In this document: one piece after another, positions 51,251 to 60,395 of the stretch
How the letters are laid out: the number at the start of each line of letters is the position of its first letter
How positions within the stretch are numbered: the first letter of the stretch is position 1
Assembly (NCBI GenBank): GCA_943331005.2
Contig: CALQJX020000017.1
Span: 27,553-91,552 of the forward strand
DNA length: 64,000 nt
Direction: 5' to 3'
DNA from: Bordetella parapertussis
Lineage (GTDB): Bacteria > Bacteroidota > Bacteroidia > Chitinophagales > Chitinophagaceae
Program-made: the position numbers and the translations under genes
The notes under the pieces: model-generated
Databases searched by the model: none
What the model was told of the DNA's origin: nothing
The model's input: the letters and a program-made list of their open reading frames with translations, nothing else

Positions 51251-53854
51251 CTATTGTTTGTTTAGTTTTTCTACTGCGATCATCAATCCATTCGTATCAT
51301 ACAAGGATATCAGATAAATTCCAGATGGCAGTGCGGCGATATTCATGGTCTTTGCATTTTTCTGCTCCATGAGCATCTTACCATCTATACTGCTGATAAC
51401 TGCAGCTACTACCTGATCAGACTCAATGTTAATGATGTCAACAGCAGGGTTAGGATAAATGTTTGCAATAGCTGGTGCAGCAACAGATCCAACACTCATC
51501 CATGTACTATACGGAACCGGAGTAGATGAATTGATACAACCATTGCTATCTGTTACTTCTACATAATAATTACCATTCACAGATCCTGCTACCCTGTACA
51601 ATGTTGCACCAGGCAGTTTACCGAATACGCTATGATACCACTGGTAAGTAGAATAACCTGTTCCTGTTTCGAAAGAATTAGTTGCCCATATAAAGGTAAC
51701 TACAGGCATTGGCAATGGATTTACAGTAAATGACTTAGTTATAGAACATCCTGTAGCAGTAAGCGTATATTTCATAGTAGCAGTACCACCCGCAATAGTG
51801 GTCATGATACCTGTGAGGTTTCCGATAGATGCTACACCCGGTGTCAATGAACTCCAGGTACCTCCCGGTGTTGCATCAAACAGTGTGTCTATATCTGTAG
51901 CACAGTATTTACCACTACCAATGATAGGAGATGGTATCGGATTTACGGTAAATGAAGTATAAACCATACAACCGGCAGGAGTTGTATACCTGATTGAAAC
52001 AACGTCAGGATTGATACCAGTAACAAGTCCTGAGGTAGGATTGATACTTGCAGATCCCGGAGCAAAGCTGGTCCATGTACCACCTGTTATAGGGTTGCTC
52101 AGTGTGGTTACATTGCCCGGACATACTGAAAGTGTACCTGTTATTGGCGATGGTGTACCCACTACATAAACTGTACGTACTCTGAAACAGCCACCCGGCA
52201 TAGTGTAGGTAATAAAACTAACACCGGTAGAAACACCGGTTATAATACCTGAAGAAGGTAATACAGTAGCTACTGTTGGGTAACTGCTGGTCCATGAACC
52301 CCCAACTACAGAATCGTAGAAAGTAGTCGTAGACCCTACACAAACCGTATCACGTCCTGTAATAGGTCTTGGCAATGCATCAACTGTAACAACAATTGTA
52401 GCAGGTCCGCAACCATTTGTATATGATATTGTAGTGAATCCACCTGCCACACCGGTTACCAACCCTGTGCTGGCTACAGATGCTATACCTGGCATTGCAC
52501 TGCTCCACGACCCACCTGCTAATGTATTGCTCAATGTTATAGAACCACCAACGCAGAATGGAGCAATACCGGTAATAGGGTTAGGCAATGGAGAAACGGT
52601 AAGTGTCTTAGATGCGATACATCCGAATGAAGTAGTATACCTGACTGTTGCTATGCCATCTGCAATACCGGTTACCACACCAGTTGCAGCAGCTGCGCTT
52701 ACAAAAGATGGAGAAACAGAACTCCAAGCACCACCTATTGTGGTTGTGGCAAGCGTAATAGTAGCACCACCCTCACAAACACTATCAGGGCCGGTAATGG
52801 CTGCAGGTAATGGGCGAACTGTAATAACCTTCATCACTTCCAATCCGCAACCATTGTTATATTTAATAGTATCTACACCGGTAGCTACTCCTGTCACAAC
52901 ACCCGTAATGCTGTTTACCGTTGCAATAGCAGGATTAGTACTTGTCCATGCTCCACCCAAAGCTGTATCTGTAAGGGAAATATTTGCACCAATACAAACA
53001 TTTGCAGGACCAGATATAGGAGACGGAGTAGCAAGTACTGTAACTACAGTAGTAGCAGGTCCGGCACAGGTAGTTGTATAAGAAATAGTAGTAGTACCCT
53101 GAACAACACCGGTAACATCACCGGTAGCAGATACAGTAGCAACCGATGGGTTGCTGCTAGACCATGTTCCGCCTACTGATGCACTACCCAATACCGAAGT
53201 ACCTCCTTCACAAACGGTTGTAACGCCGGCTATTGGTGCAGGAGCGCCGCAATTGTAGGTAACAGAAATATTATCAACTGCAGCAGGAGGATTTACACCT
53301 GTTGCTGCATCATTCTGCCAGGTAAAGATCAACCTGAAAGTAGAGCCGGCAAGAGAAGCAGGCAGACTAACTGTAGCAAGTGTGAAACCAGCCGAAGTAA
53401 CAGTTTGCGTCCACACAAGAGAAGCTGCCGCCGAAATAGATGTTGCAGGGGCTATAGGCACATTCACCAATGGAACCACCGAAATAGGTGCTGTGTAAAC
53501 CAACAAACGGTCTGCACCTATTTGCCCGGTACTACGCCAGTAAAAGCTAAGATTGATAGCTACAGAACCTGCAGGTATGGTTACATCGCGATAGAAGTGT
53601 GTAGTTTGTGCAGTAGTAAATGTGTAAGTATTGGCTGTACCATTTGACACGAATGCATGTCGTGAACCGGCATATGGTGTAACGTTTGAAACGATCCATC
53701 GATTGGTTGCCGGCAATACCTCTACCCATCCGTTAGATGCCATTGTTGTACCCAACTCAAAACCTCCCTCCGCTGTAGGGCTTACTGCTACTATTTGTGC
53801 ACCGGCATTAAAACTGAAAGCAAGTGCGGCAAGAAGGGCCTGAAATAATTTCAT
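51251..53854 (-). CDS. T9SS surface protein with seven Ig-like repeats (paralogue)
   Basis: 867 residues. Signal peptide MKLFQALLAALAFSFNAGAQ. Residues about 25-200 look like a jelly-roll or carbohydrate-binding-like domain (LSFYWRSTGQIGADRLLVYT...FRLIFTWQNDAATG). Seven repeats follow with the same GG-x-W-x-S, TGxVTG and GC pattern as the gene downstream. The T9SS tail is IYPNPAVDIINIES, LPSGIYLISLYD and VEKLNKQ. The near-identical repeat grammar, adjacency and shared strand show tandem duplication of a repeat cassette followed by exchange of the N-terminal domain. Role inferred as adhesion or matrix; no substrate is visible. Confidence 0.87.
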   Translation of the reverse strand: MKLFQALLAALAFSFNAGAQIVAVSPTAEGGFELGTTMASNGWVEVLPATNRWIVSNVTPYAGSRHAFVSNGTANTYTFTTAQTTHFYRDVTIPAGSVAINLSFYWRSTGQIGADRLLVYTAPISVVPLVNVPIAPATSISAAASLVWTQTVTSAGFTLATVSLPASLAGSTFRLIFTWQNDAATGVNPPAAVDNISVTYNCGAPAPIAGVTTVCEGGTSVLGSASVGGTWSSSNPSVATVSATGDVTGVVQGTTTISYTTTCAGPATTVVTVLATPSPISGPANVCIGANISLTDTALGGAWTSTNPAIATVNSITGVVTGVATGVDTIKYNNGCGLEVMKVITVRPLPAAITGPDSVCEGGATITLATTTIGGAWSSVSPSFVSAAAATGVVTGIADGIATVRYTTSFGCIASKTLTVSPLPNPITGIAPFCVGGSITLSNTLAGGSWSSAMPGIASVASTGLVTGVAGGFTTISYTNGCGPATIVVTVDALPRPITGRDTVCVGSTTTFYDSVVGGSWTSSYPTVATVLPSSGIITGVSTGVSFITYTMPGGCFRVRTVYVVGTPSPITGTLSVCPGNVTTLSNPITGGTWTSFAPGSASINPTSGLVTGINPDVVSIRYTTPAGCMVYTSFTVNPIPSPIIGSGKYCATDIDTLFDATPGGTWSSLTPGVASIGNLTGIMTTIAGGTATMKYTLTATGCSITKSFTVNPLPMPVVTFIWATNSFETGTGYSTYQWYHSVFGKLPGATLYRVAGSVNGNYYVEVTDSNGCINSSTPVPYSTWMSVGSVAAPAIANIYPNPAVDIINIESDQVVAAVISSIDGKMLMEQKNAKTMNIAALPSGIYLISLYDTNGLMIAVEKLNKQ

Positions 53855-53915
53855 AAGTAACCTGTTGAAAATGTTATTGTTTGATCTTTGTATTGACGTG
53901 TCTTATTGGTACTGT

Positions 53916-55682
53916 TTACTGGCGAACTATTTTTTCCATACCTACTCTTTCACCAGCTGTGTTAAAGAACGTAATAATGTACAGGCCGGTTGGGAGATCG
54001 CGAAGATCTATAAGGCTGGCATTTTTGTAATTGCCAATTACTTTACCTTCCACACCACATACAACAGCATCAACAACATAAGGAGCCTCTATGTGCAGTT
54101 GGTCTTTTACAGGATTAGGATAAATTTTTACACCGCTTTTGTTTACGTCTGCAACACTTGTAGTGAACACAGAAAAAGGAACAGAATAGGCAGAGCAACC
54201 TGCATTATCTGTAACCCTTACACGGTAGCTGCCTGCCAGTGTAGGAGTGTAGGAACTGTTAGTAGCACCTGTTATTGCTATTGTATTCAGGAACCACTGA
54301 TAATGTGAGTACGTGTTTGAAGTGCTCAGAGTACTGCCTGTTGATGAAATTACAGGTATAGGATAAGAATTCACCTGCACATACAATTCTTTTGAAACAG
54401 TAGAACAGGTTGTAGATGGAACAGAGATCTTACACCTGTAAATACCAGATGTAGATACCAGATAATTGTTGCTGATAGAACCAGGTATATCTGTACCGTT
54501 TTTCTGCCACTGGAAAGAAACACCTGATGTAACACCATTAGTGTTTACCGATACGGAAGTGTTATCACCATTACACAACAGGATAGTATCTGCAGGAGAA
54601 AGAGCAGGCGTATCGAGCAATACAGTAGGCGTACCCGCTGCTGTAATGGCCGTGCAACCATTAATATCTGTCACTTCTACTTTATAATTACCGCTTACTG
54701 CTGTTGTGTAGCTTGAATTCGTAGCACCTGCAATAGGTGTACCATTATTATACCACTGATAAATACTACCGGCAACTACTGCGGCATCGAGTGTACAATC
54801 GCCGGCTGCACAGAAAGCAGTAGATGTAAGGGGACTGATAAGTGTAGATGGCGCAGGAAACACAGGAACGTTCACAGTGGTCCTGGAACTGCAACCTCCG
54901 GCATCTGTAACTGTAAGTGTATAATTACCTGTGGATGGAAGTCCTGAAGAAATTGTTGGATTGGCCATTGTAGAAGTGAAACCCAACGGACCGCTCCATG
55001 CGTAACTGGCAATAGAACCTGTAGCAGTACCTGTGAGACCGAACGCTATGTTAGGACAAGGTGTTGTAGCAGGACCAGTTGCCGTCAAAGAGGTTATACC
55101 CGGACAATTGTAAGTGATACGCAGGAAAGGCGCATGTGCACCTGAAGTTGTTGAAACACCGGTTTCTCCGGTAATTGTATATGTTCTTGTGGTATTAGAT
55201 GTCCATACAATAGAAATCAATCCGCCAATGTTTGAACCAACAAATGTTACTGCAGCAGCTGCAGTTGGAATAACTTTATTTCCCGCAGAGGTACCGTACG
55301 ATGTGTTGTAAAGTGTTGTACCTAGTCCCATTGTTGAGAACAGGGTTGCAGCAGATGTAATTGTTGAAAGATCACCCACACAACCACGGGTAGTCCAGCC
55401 AAAACCACCGCCTGGTGTAACTGATTCTACGTTAAAATGTAATTCCACACTTGTTATTACTGCAGAAGCAGGGATTGAACCGAGATTGAATACGCCATAA
55501 CCCCTTGTAGCTGCACCAAATATGGTATTACAAGTGATAGCGTTGTCAGTGCGACTGCTTGCTGTACCAGTACCTGTTTTGAATGACCCGAGCGCTCCGG
55601 TAGAAAATATGTCAACTGTATTCTGCGCCATTGCTATCAATGATAAACAACTGGCGATGAAGAATAAACCTATTTTTTTCAT
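53916..55682 (-). CDS. T9SS surface protein with PKD/Ig-like domains
   Basis: 588 residues. Signal peptide MKKIGLFFIASCLSLIAMAQ. The N-terminal 180 residues form a beta-rich domain with FNLGSIPASAVITSVELHFNVES and RTYTITGETG...PFLRITYN, resembling the DNRLRE/TGF-propeptide-like sandwich of surface proteins. PKD/SprB-like modules follow (SYAWSGPLGFTSTMANPTISSGLPSTGNYTLTV-type and QWYNNGTPIAGATNSSYT). The T9SS tail is IYPNPVKDQLHIEA, LPTGLYIITFFN and MEKIVRQ. It is the first of three consecutive leftward cargo genes with short gaps (54-61 bases), and I find no -7 consensus in front of any of them. Confidence 0.85.
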   Translation of the reverse strand: MKKIGLFFIASCLSLIAMAQNTVDIFSTGALGSFKTGTGTASSRTDNAITCNTIFGAATRGYGVFNLGSIPASAVITSVELHFNVESVTPGGGFGWTTRGCVGDLSTITSAATLFSTMGLGTTLYNTSYGTSAGNKVIPTAAAAVTFVGSNIGGLISIVWTSNTTRTYTITGETGVSTTSGAHAPFLRITYNCPGITSLTATGPATTPCPNIAFGLTGTATGSIASYAWSGPLGFTSTMANPTISSGLPSTGNYTLTVTDAGGCSSRTTVNVPVFPAPSTLISPLTSTAFCAAGDCTLDAAVVAGSIYQWYNNGTPIAGATNSSYTTAVSGNYKVEVTDINGCTAITAAGTPTVLLDTPALSPADTILLCNGDNTSVSVNTNGVTSGVSFQWQKNGTDIPGSISNNYLVSTSGIYRCKISVPSTTCSTVSKELYVQVNSYPIPVISSTGSTLSTSNTYSHYQWFLNTIAITGATNSSYTPTLAGSYRVRVTDNAGCSAYSVPFSVFTTSVADVNKSGVKIYPNPVKDQLHIEAPYVVDAVVCGVEGKVIGNYKNASLIDLRDLPTGLYIITFFNTAGERVGMEKIVRQ

Positions 55683-56005
55683 GTAAAATTATATTATATA
55701 ATGCTTCGCTTTAATTTTTTCGATTCATGAGACACGCACAAATGATAATATGCGGACGCAGTCCTTTGCCTAACTTTTAGTTAAAAAAAGGGCGCACCAG
55801 TGCTCATGTTACGCAAAATAATACTAATTTACTCAAAAACAAAAACAATACCCTAATTTTTTGTTTCTCAGCACAATGTAGATTTCCACTTACTTCTCCA
55901 CCCTACTTTAGGCGTTATGCAACAAGGGAATGTTAGTCCCAAACCTCTGTTTTCTCTAATAATTTCTGAAATCATTTTTGAATTCCCTTTCCTTACTTTT
56001 GTAGC
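55683..56005. other. Divergent gap between T9SS cluster and second SCO gene
   Basis: AT-rich, without a coding frame. The right end carries TACTTTTG (55994-56001) for the SCO gene. On the left side no TAnnTTTG faces the T9SS genes, so their promoter may use another sigma factor or regulator. Confidence 0.45.
55994..56001 (+). promoter_or_regulatory. -7 promoter element TACTTTTG touching the SCO start
   Basis: TAnnTTTG ends four bases before the ATG at 56006. Transcription from this element would begin at or next to the start codon. Confidence 0.5.
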
Positions 56006-56653
56006 ATGAAAAATAACAAGAACACCATATTCCTGGTTTCCTTCTTCATGCTTCTGGGCGTAGCTTTTTTAGGCTACTACTATTCTGAAAGTAAAAAAAC
56101 AAAAAGCAGACTGGCACTCCCTATTATTGGTAACGACCAGAATCACCATATCTCTCCATTTTCTTTCACCAATCAGGAAGGAAAGACCATTACAAATGCT
56201 GATATTAAAGATAAAATTGTAGTTGTGGAGTATTTTTTTGCTACGTGCAAAGGTATTTGCCCTAAGATGAATGAGAATTTAGCTAAAGTATATAATAAAT
56301 TCAAAGGAAATAAAGATGTAATGTTTCTTTCACATACTGTAGACCCTGTAAAAGATACCGTAGCTGCATTAAAAGCCTACAGCATGCACTTCAATGCAGA
56401 TCCTGAACAATGGATGTTCCTCACAGGCGAAAAAAAACAACTATATGATATGGCTCGTTATAGCTACCTCATCAGTGCGGAAGACGATACAGCCGGAATT
56501 AGTGTAGATCAGGACTTTATACACGATAAACATTATATTCTTGTAGACCATTTCGGCAGGGTACGCGGCTTCTATGACGGATTGGCAGATGCTGACATAG
56601 ACAAGATCATTGGCGACATAAAGACGCTTCTGGAAGAAAAGAAGGAAAAATAG
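56006..56653 (+). CDS. SCO1/SenC-family protein (second copy)
   Basis: 215 residues. N-terminal anchor (about 7-26), then a thioredoxin fold with Cys81 and Cys85 (TCKGICPK) and His173 (DFIHDKH), the three copper ligands of SCO proteins. TVDPVKDT corresponds to the SCO loop. Unlike the copy at 40505, it lies outside the oxidase cluster, next to a transporter, and is clearly divergent in sequence. It may serve another oxidase, nitrous oxide reductase or thiol redox balance. The -7 element right at its start suggests a leaderless message. Confidence 0.92.
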   Translation: MKNNKNTIFLVSFFMLLGVAFLGYYYSESKKTKSRLALPIIGNDQNHHISPFSFTNQEGKTITNADIKDKIVVVEYFFATCKGICPKMNENLAKVYNKFKGNKDVMFLSHTVDPVKDTVAALKAYSMHFNADPEQWMFLTGEKKQLYDMARYSYLISAEDDTAGISVDQDFIHDKHYILVDHFGRVRGFYDGLADADIDKIIGDIKTLLEEKKEK

Positions 56654-56700
56654 TTTTTTGCCTGCATCATAATATTATACTCATACACAACCGGTAAGCT

Positions 56701-57579
56701 TTGTTATACCTTGTCGCAGCACTTATTTTCAATGTGCTGGTTTCTGCCATACTGAAAATGTTTTCCCGCTACGGTATCAATTCGTTGCAGGCTATTGTTA
56801 CCAATTATTGTATTTGTGTGGTCACAGGTTGCCTTTTCACAGGCAATATGCCCTTCACGGCAGGCACCCTGCACACAACATGGCTACCATGGGCTGTACT
56901 TATGGGCATTTCCTTCATCACTATCTTCAACCTCACCGCACATTGCACCAATGTAGATGGCATGACCACTACCGTCATGGCCAGCAAACTTTCGCTGGTA
57001 ATACCTGTTATATGTTCGGTTCTGTTATATAACGATAAACTAAACATAGGAAAGGTAACCGGGATTATGCTTGCCTTCCCGGCTGTGTATCTGAGTACCC
57101 GCAGTAACGACAAAAACGACAAACCACTGAATCTGTTCTGGCCGGCACTACTGTTCGTGCTCAGCGGCAGCCTCGATACACTTGTCAATTTTATTCAGGC
57201 ATCCTTCCTCCACACTGCAGATGCACAGGCTGCCTGTACTATTGTTTGTTTTGCAACTGCAGGCGCCACAGGCATAATAATAGTAGTTGTGTTACTGGCT
57301 CTGAAAAAGATCACTCTAGAATGGAAGAACATAATAGCTGGTATATGCCTGGGCATACCCAACTTTTTCTCCATCTATTACCTGGTGAGGGGGCTCAACA
57401 GCAATTCTTTCCAAAGTTCAGCTACCATACCGCTATTCAACATCAGCATTCTGGTAGCTACAACTCTGGTAGCTATGCTTTTCTTTAAAGAAAAAGCAGG
57501 CAAATGGCGGCTTATAGGTCTTGCACTAGCCACTGCTGCCATTTTACTAATAGCCTTTGGCGACGCTGCTGCTGCTTAA
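56701..57579 (+). CDS. EamA/DMT-family transporter (TTG start)
   Basis: 292 residues with ten predicted membrane helices, in two EamA halves. The start is TTG at 56701; the first ATG (56758) would delete most of helix 1, so TTG is favoured. SLVIPVICSVLLYNDKLNIGKVTGIMLAFPAVYLS is the end of the first EamA repeat and SILVATTLVAMLFFKEKAGKWRLIGLALATAAILLI of the second. Drug/metabolite exporters of this family move small metabolites or drugs; the substrate is unknown. It follows the SCO gene by 47 bases and might share its transcript. Confidence 0.85.
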   Translation: MLYLVAALIFNVLVSAILKMFSRYGINSLQAIVTNYCICVVTGCLFTGNMPFTAGTLHTTWLPWAVLMGISFITIFNLTAHCTNVDGMTTTVMASKLSLVIPVICSVLLYNDKLNIGKVTGIMLAFPAVYLSTRSNDKNDKPLNLFWPALLFVLSGSLDTLVNFIQASFLHTADAQAACTIVCFATAGATGIIIVVVLLALKKITLEWKNIIAGICLGIPNFFSIYYLVRGLNSNSFQSSATIPLFNISILVATTLVAMLFFKEKAGKWRLIGLALATAAILLIAFGDAAAA

Positions 57580-57594
57580 GACTTATATAAGCAA

Positions 57595-57625
57595 ACAAAA
57601 AATAGGGAGCGACCAGCGCTCCCTA
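57595..57625 (-). terminator. Rho-independent terminator of rpoD
   Basis: Perfect 9-bp stem TAGGGAGCG/CGCTCCCTA, 5-base loop. On the minus strand it is followed by TTTTTTG, after the sigma factor gene; it may also end the convergent DMT transcript. Confidence 0.88.
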
Positions 57626-57657
57626 AATAATTATCATCACATAAATTTTCCGTTTCA

Positions 57658-58515
57658 CTATCCCAGATAAACCTTCAGCGCATTGCTGTAACGTGCTTTC
57701 TGCAGACGTTTGATAGCCCTTTCCTTGATCTGACGAATACGCTCCTTGGTAAGGTCATATTTCTCCCCTATCTCTTCAATGCTCGGACCACTATCACCTT
57801 CGAGACCAAAATAAGCTGCAAGTATCTCTGCTTCACGCTGGCTCAGTGATTTCAGTATACGACGGATCTCATTTCTCAGAGAATCCTTCATTACATCCTG
57901 ATCTGTGTCGCTGCTACCTTCCAGCAGATCACCCATAGCCACATCTTCTGCTTCATGCACAGGTGCATCCAGTGATGTGTGACGGGTATTGCTGGTAAAT
58001 ATGTTCGTAACCTCAGTTTCGCTCATATCGAGTATATCTGCCAGTTCCTCGGTAGATGGTTCGCGTTCATTCTCCTGCTCAAAAGCAATAAATGCTTTGT
58101 TGGCCTTGTTGTAAGTACCTATCTTATTCTGAGGAAGACGCACCAGACGACCCTGCTCTGCAAGTGCCTGAAGAATAGACTGACGGATCCACCAAACTGC
58201 ATAAGAGATGAATTTGAAACCCTTGGTCTCATCAAAACGCTGTGCAGCTTTGATAAGTCCCAGATTCCCCTCATTGATAAGATCACTCAGGGACAGACCC
58301 TGGTGCTGGTATTGTTTTGCCACAGAAACCACAAAACGGAGGTTGGACTTAACCAACTTCTCCAATGCGCGCTGATCACCCATGTGTATCTTCTGGGCGA
58401 GCGTAGTCTCCTCCTCAGGTGTTATCATCGAAATCTTGCTTATCTCCTGCAAGTATTTCTCCACTGCCTGCGAGTCGCGATTAGTGATCTGGGTGGCAAT
58501 CTTTAACTGCCTCAT
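57658..58515 (-). CDS. rpoD: Primary RNA polymerase sigma factor (sigma-A)
   Basis: 285 residues, the short form typical of Bacteroidota. Region 1.1 is absent; region 1.2 starts at about 15 (DSQAVEKYLQEISKI). Region 2 runs about 57-125 with NLRFVVSVAKQY, DLINEGNLGLIKAAQRFD and the core- and -10-binding FISYAVWWIRQSI. Region 3 is about 130-210, and region 4.2 is the helix-turn-helix SIEEIGEKYDLTKERIRQIKERAIKRL. It directs polymerase to TTG/TAnnTTTG promoters, of which this window has many examples. The 374-base upstream gap suggests a long leader or complex control. Confidence 0.96.
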   Translation of the reverse strand: MRQLKIATQITNRDSQAVEKYLQEISKISMITPEEETTLAQKIHMGDQRALEKLVKSNLRFVVSVAKQYQHQGLSLSDLINEGNLGLIKAAQRFDETKGFKFISYAVWWIRQSILQALAEQGRLVRLPQNKIGTYNKANKAFIAFEQENEREPSTEELADILDMSETEVTNIFTSNTRHTSLDAPVHEAEDVAMGDLLEGSSDTDQDVMKDSLRNEIRRILKSLSQREAEILAAYFGLEGDSGPSIEEIGEKYDLTKERIRQIKERAIKRLQKARYSNALKVYLG

Positions 58516-58889
58516 AATATTACTCCTTTCTTTATTTTAATTTAAAACTAACTGACAATGAACAATCAAAACGCACTTATCAGTCAAATTCATTTTCAGC
58601 TTATACAATCAGGCTTCTTTTCTTTAAGAATAGTTGGGTGCGCTATTTGAAATTCTTTGTTGCTAATATTCGCTCAAATTACGTTCCACAATTCACTTAT
58701 AAAAGAACAAAAAAACAACATATCTTATAGGAAAACTCCGAAACCCGCTCCTGCATTGGTTTTATAGAATTATGATTAATAATTATAAGGCTATAAAACA
58801 ATACACACACACTATTACTACTGCAAAATTAGACCAATATGCCAAAAATGCTACCTTTGCGCCAAATTTGACATTAACTTTAACAAAAC
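58516..58889. other. Divergent control region of rpoD and the acyl-CoA dehydrogenase
   Basis: No gene. Strongly AT-rich in the centre. TACCTTTG at 58852-58859 serves the rightward gene (ATG 31 bases on). I find no TAnnTTTG facing rpoD. Confidence 0.45.
58852..58859 (+). promoter_or_regulatory. -7 promoter element TACCTTTG for the acyl-CoA dehydrogenase
   Basis: TAnnTTTG, 30 bases before the ATG at 58890. Confidence 0.5.
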
Positions 58890-60068
58890 ATGGAAAAAGA
58901 TCTGTACCAGCACCCCGATTATTATTTGATGGATGAGTTGTTGACTGAAGAGCAAAAACTGATCAGGGATAGCGTAAGAGCATTCGTAAAAAAAGAAATC
59001 TCTCCTATTATCGAGGACTATGCTCAAAGGGCCGAATTCCCTAAGCAACTCATAAAAGGACTGGGTGACCATGGTTGTTTTGGCCCATTCATTCCACAAA
59101 AATATGGAGGTGCAGGCCTCGATTATATCACGTATGGTATAATGATGCAGGAACTGGAACGTTGCGACTCAGGTATCCGCTCCACCGCATCTGTTCAGGG
59201 ATCTCTGGTCATGTTCCCTATATACAAATTTGGCAGCGAGGAGCAGAAACATAAGTACCTGCCAAAACTGGCTTCCGGCGAAATGATGGGCTGCTTCGGC
59301 CTAACAGAACCAGATCATGGTTCCAACCCTGCAGGTATGCTCACCAACTTCAAAGATGCCGGTGACCACGTTATCCTCAACGGTTCTAAGATGTGGATCT
59401 CCAATTCGCCATTTGCTGACATAGCAGTTGTATGGGCAAAGGACGAACAGGGCGAAATTCGCGGTCTTATAGTAGAGCGGGGCATGGAAGGATTCACCAC
59501 TCCCGAAACACATGGCAAATGGTCTCTGAGAGCCTCTGCTACCGGTGAATTGGTGTTTGATAATGTGAAAGTACCCAAAGAGAATATACTGCCAAACATC
59601 AAAGGCCTCAAAGGCCCGCTAACCTGCCTTTCCAGCGCACGTTTCGGAATAGCTTGGGGTGCACTGGGTTGCGCTATGGATTGTTACGACACCGCGCTGC
59701 GCTATGCAAAACAGCGCGAACAGTTTGGTCGTCCTATCGCAGGCTTCCAGCTTACACAGAAGAAACTGGCAGAAATGATCACAGAGATCACCAAGAGCCA
59801 ATTGCTCAACTGGCGCGTAGGCGTGCTGCGCAACGAAGATCGCGCCACTCCTGCTCAGATATCTATGGCAAAACGCAATAGCTGTGATATTGCGCTGAAA
59901 GTATCCCGCGAAGCAAGGCAAATACTTGGTGGTATGGGCATCACAGGCGAATTCAGCATCATGCGCCACATGATGAACCTTGAATCGGTTGTTACTTATG
60001 AGGGCACACACGACATTCATTTACTCATTACTGGTATGGATATTACAGGAATGAACGCATTCAGCTAA
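58890..60068 (+). CDS. Acyl-CoA dehydrogenase, probably glutaryl-CoA dehydrogenase
   Basis: 392 residues. FAD enzyme of fatty-acid or amino-acid breakdown. Family marks are CFGLTEPDHGSNPAGM (FAD and substrate), WISNSPFADIAVVWAK, the arm YAKQREQFGRPIAGFQLTQKKLAEM and the catalytic base Glu near 371 in TYEGTHDIH. SGIRSTASVQGSLVM, with the Arg after the Ile, and TYEGTHDIHLLITG are the pattern of glutaryl-CoA dehydrogenases, which oxidise and decarboxylate glutaryl-CoA in lysine and tryptophan breakdown. Medium-chain substrate enzymes differ at these sites. Monocistronic between its -7 element and a strong terminator. Confidence 0.9.
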   Translation: MEKDLYQHPDYYLMDELLTEEQKLIRDSVRAFVKKEISPIIEDYAQRAEFPKQLIKGLGDHGCFGPFIPQKYGGAGLDYITYGIMMQELERCDSGIRSTASVQGSLVMFPIYKFGSEEQKHKYLPKLASGEMMGCFGLTEPDHGSNPAGMLTNFKDAGDHVILNGSKMWISNSPFADIAVVWAKDEQGEIRGLIVERGMEGFTTPETHGKWSLRASATGELVFDNVKVPKENILPNIKGLKGPLTCLSSARFGIAWGALGCAMDCYDTALRYAKQREQFGRPIAGFQLTQKKLAEMITEITKSQLLNWRVGVLRNEDRATPAQISMAKRNSCDIALKVSREARQILGGMGITGEFSIMRHMMNLESVVTYEGTHDIHLLITGMDITGMNAFS

Positions 60069-60087
60069 TTAATTACAATACATAAAA

Positions 60088-60120
60088 CAAAAAGACCCCT
60101 GATAGGGGTCTTTTTGTTTT
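60088..60120. terminator. Bidirectional rho-independent terminator
   Basis: AAAAAGACCCCT/AGGGGTCTTTTT with a 3-base loop, A and T runs on both sides. It serves the acyl-CoA dehydrogenase (+) and the convergent small gene (-). Confidence 0.92.
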
Positions 60121-60143
60121 TATAGATCTATTGTTATCCTGAA

Positions 60144-60380
60144 TTAGTGTTTAAAGATCTTCTCTGTGGCTTTACCTCTTTCTGTAATAGTTATCTTTCG
60201 CCCTCCATCCTCGTAGTGAATGAGGCCCAGATCCTGTAAGAAACTGAGATAGAACTCAATGTGCATATGGTAGGCTTCATCTAGCACTTCCTTTATGTGA
60301 TCGAGACAATCATCACTCGGAATATTAATTTCTGGGCATCTCTTGCGGATGGCTGCATGTACTACGTTGAAATTATTCAT
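60144..60380 (-). CDS. Small winged-helix-like protein of unknown function
   Basis: 78 residues from the ATG at 60380; an ATG at 60395 would add five. The sequence reads as three helices (NVVHAAIRKRC, CLDHIKEVLDEAYHMHIEFYLSFLQDLG) and a two-stranded wing (IHYEDGGRKITITERG), which fits a compact winged-helix domain such as those of small regulators, but lacks a clear recognition helix. Conserved-looking small proteins like this occur in Bacteroidota without an assigned role. It is alone, convergent with the dehydrogenase through a shared terminator. No -7 element is visible in front. Confidence 0.7.
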   Translation of the reverse strand: MNNFNVVHAAIRKRCPEINIPSDDCLDHIKEVLDEAYHMHIEFYLSFLQDLGLIHYEDGGRKITITERGKATEKIFKH

Positions 60381-60395
60381 GGTATAAGGTGACAT

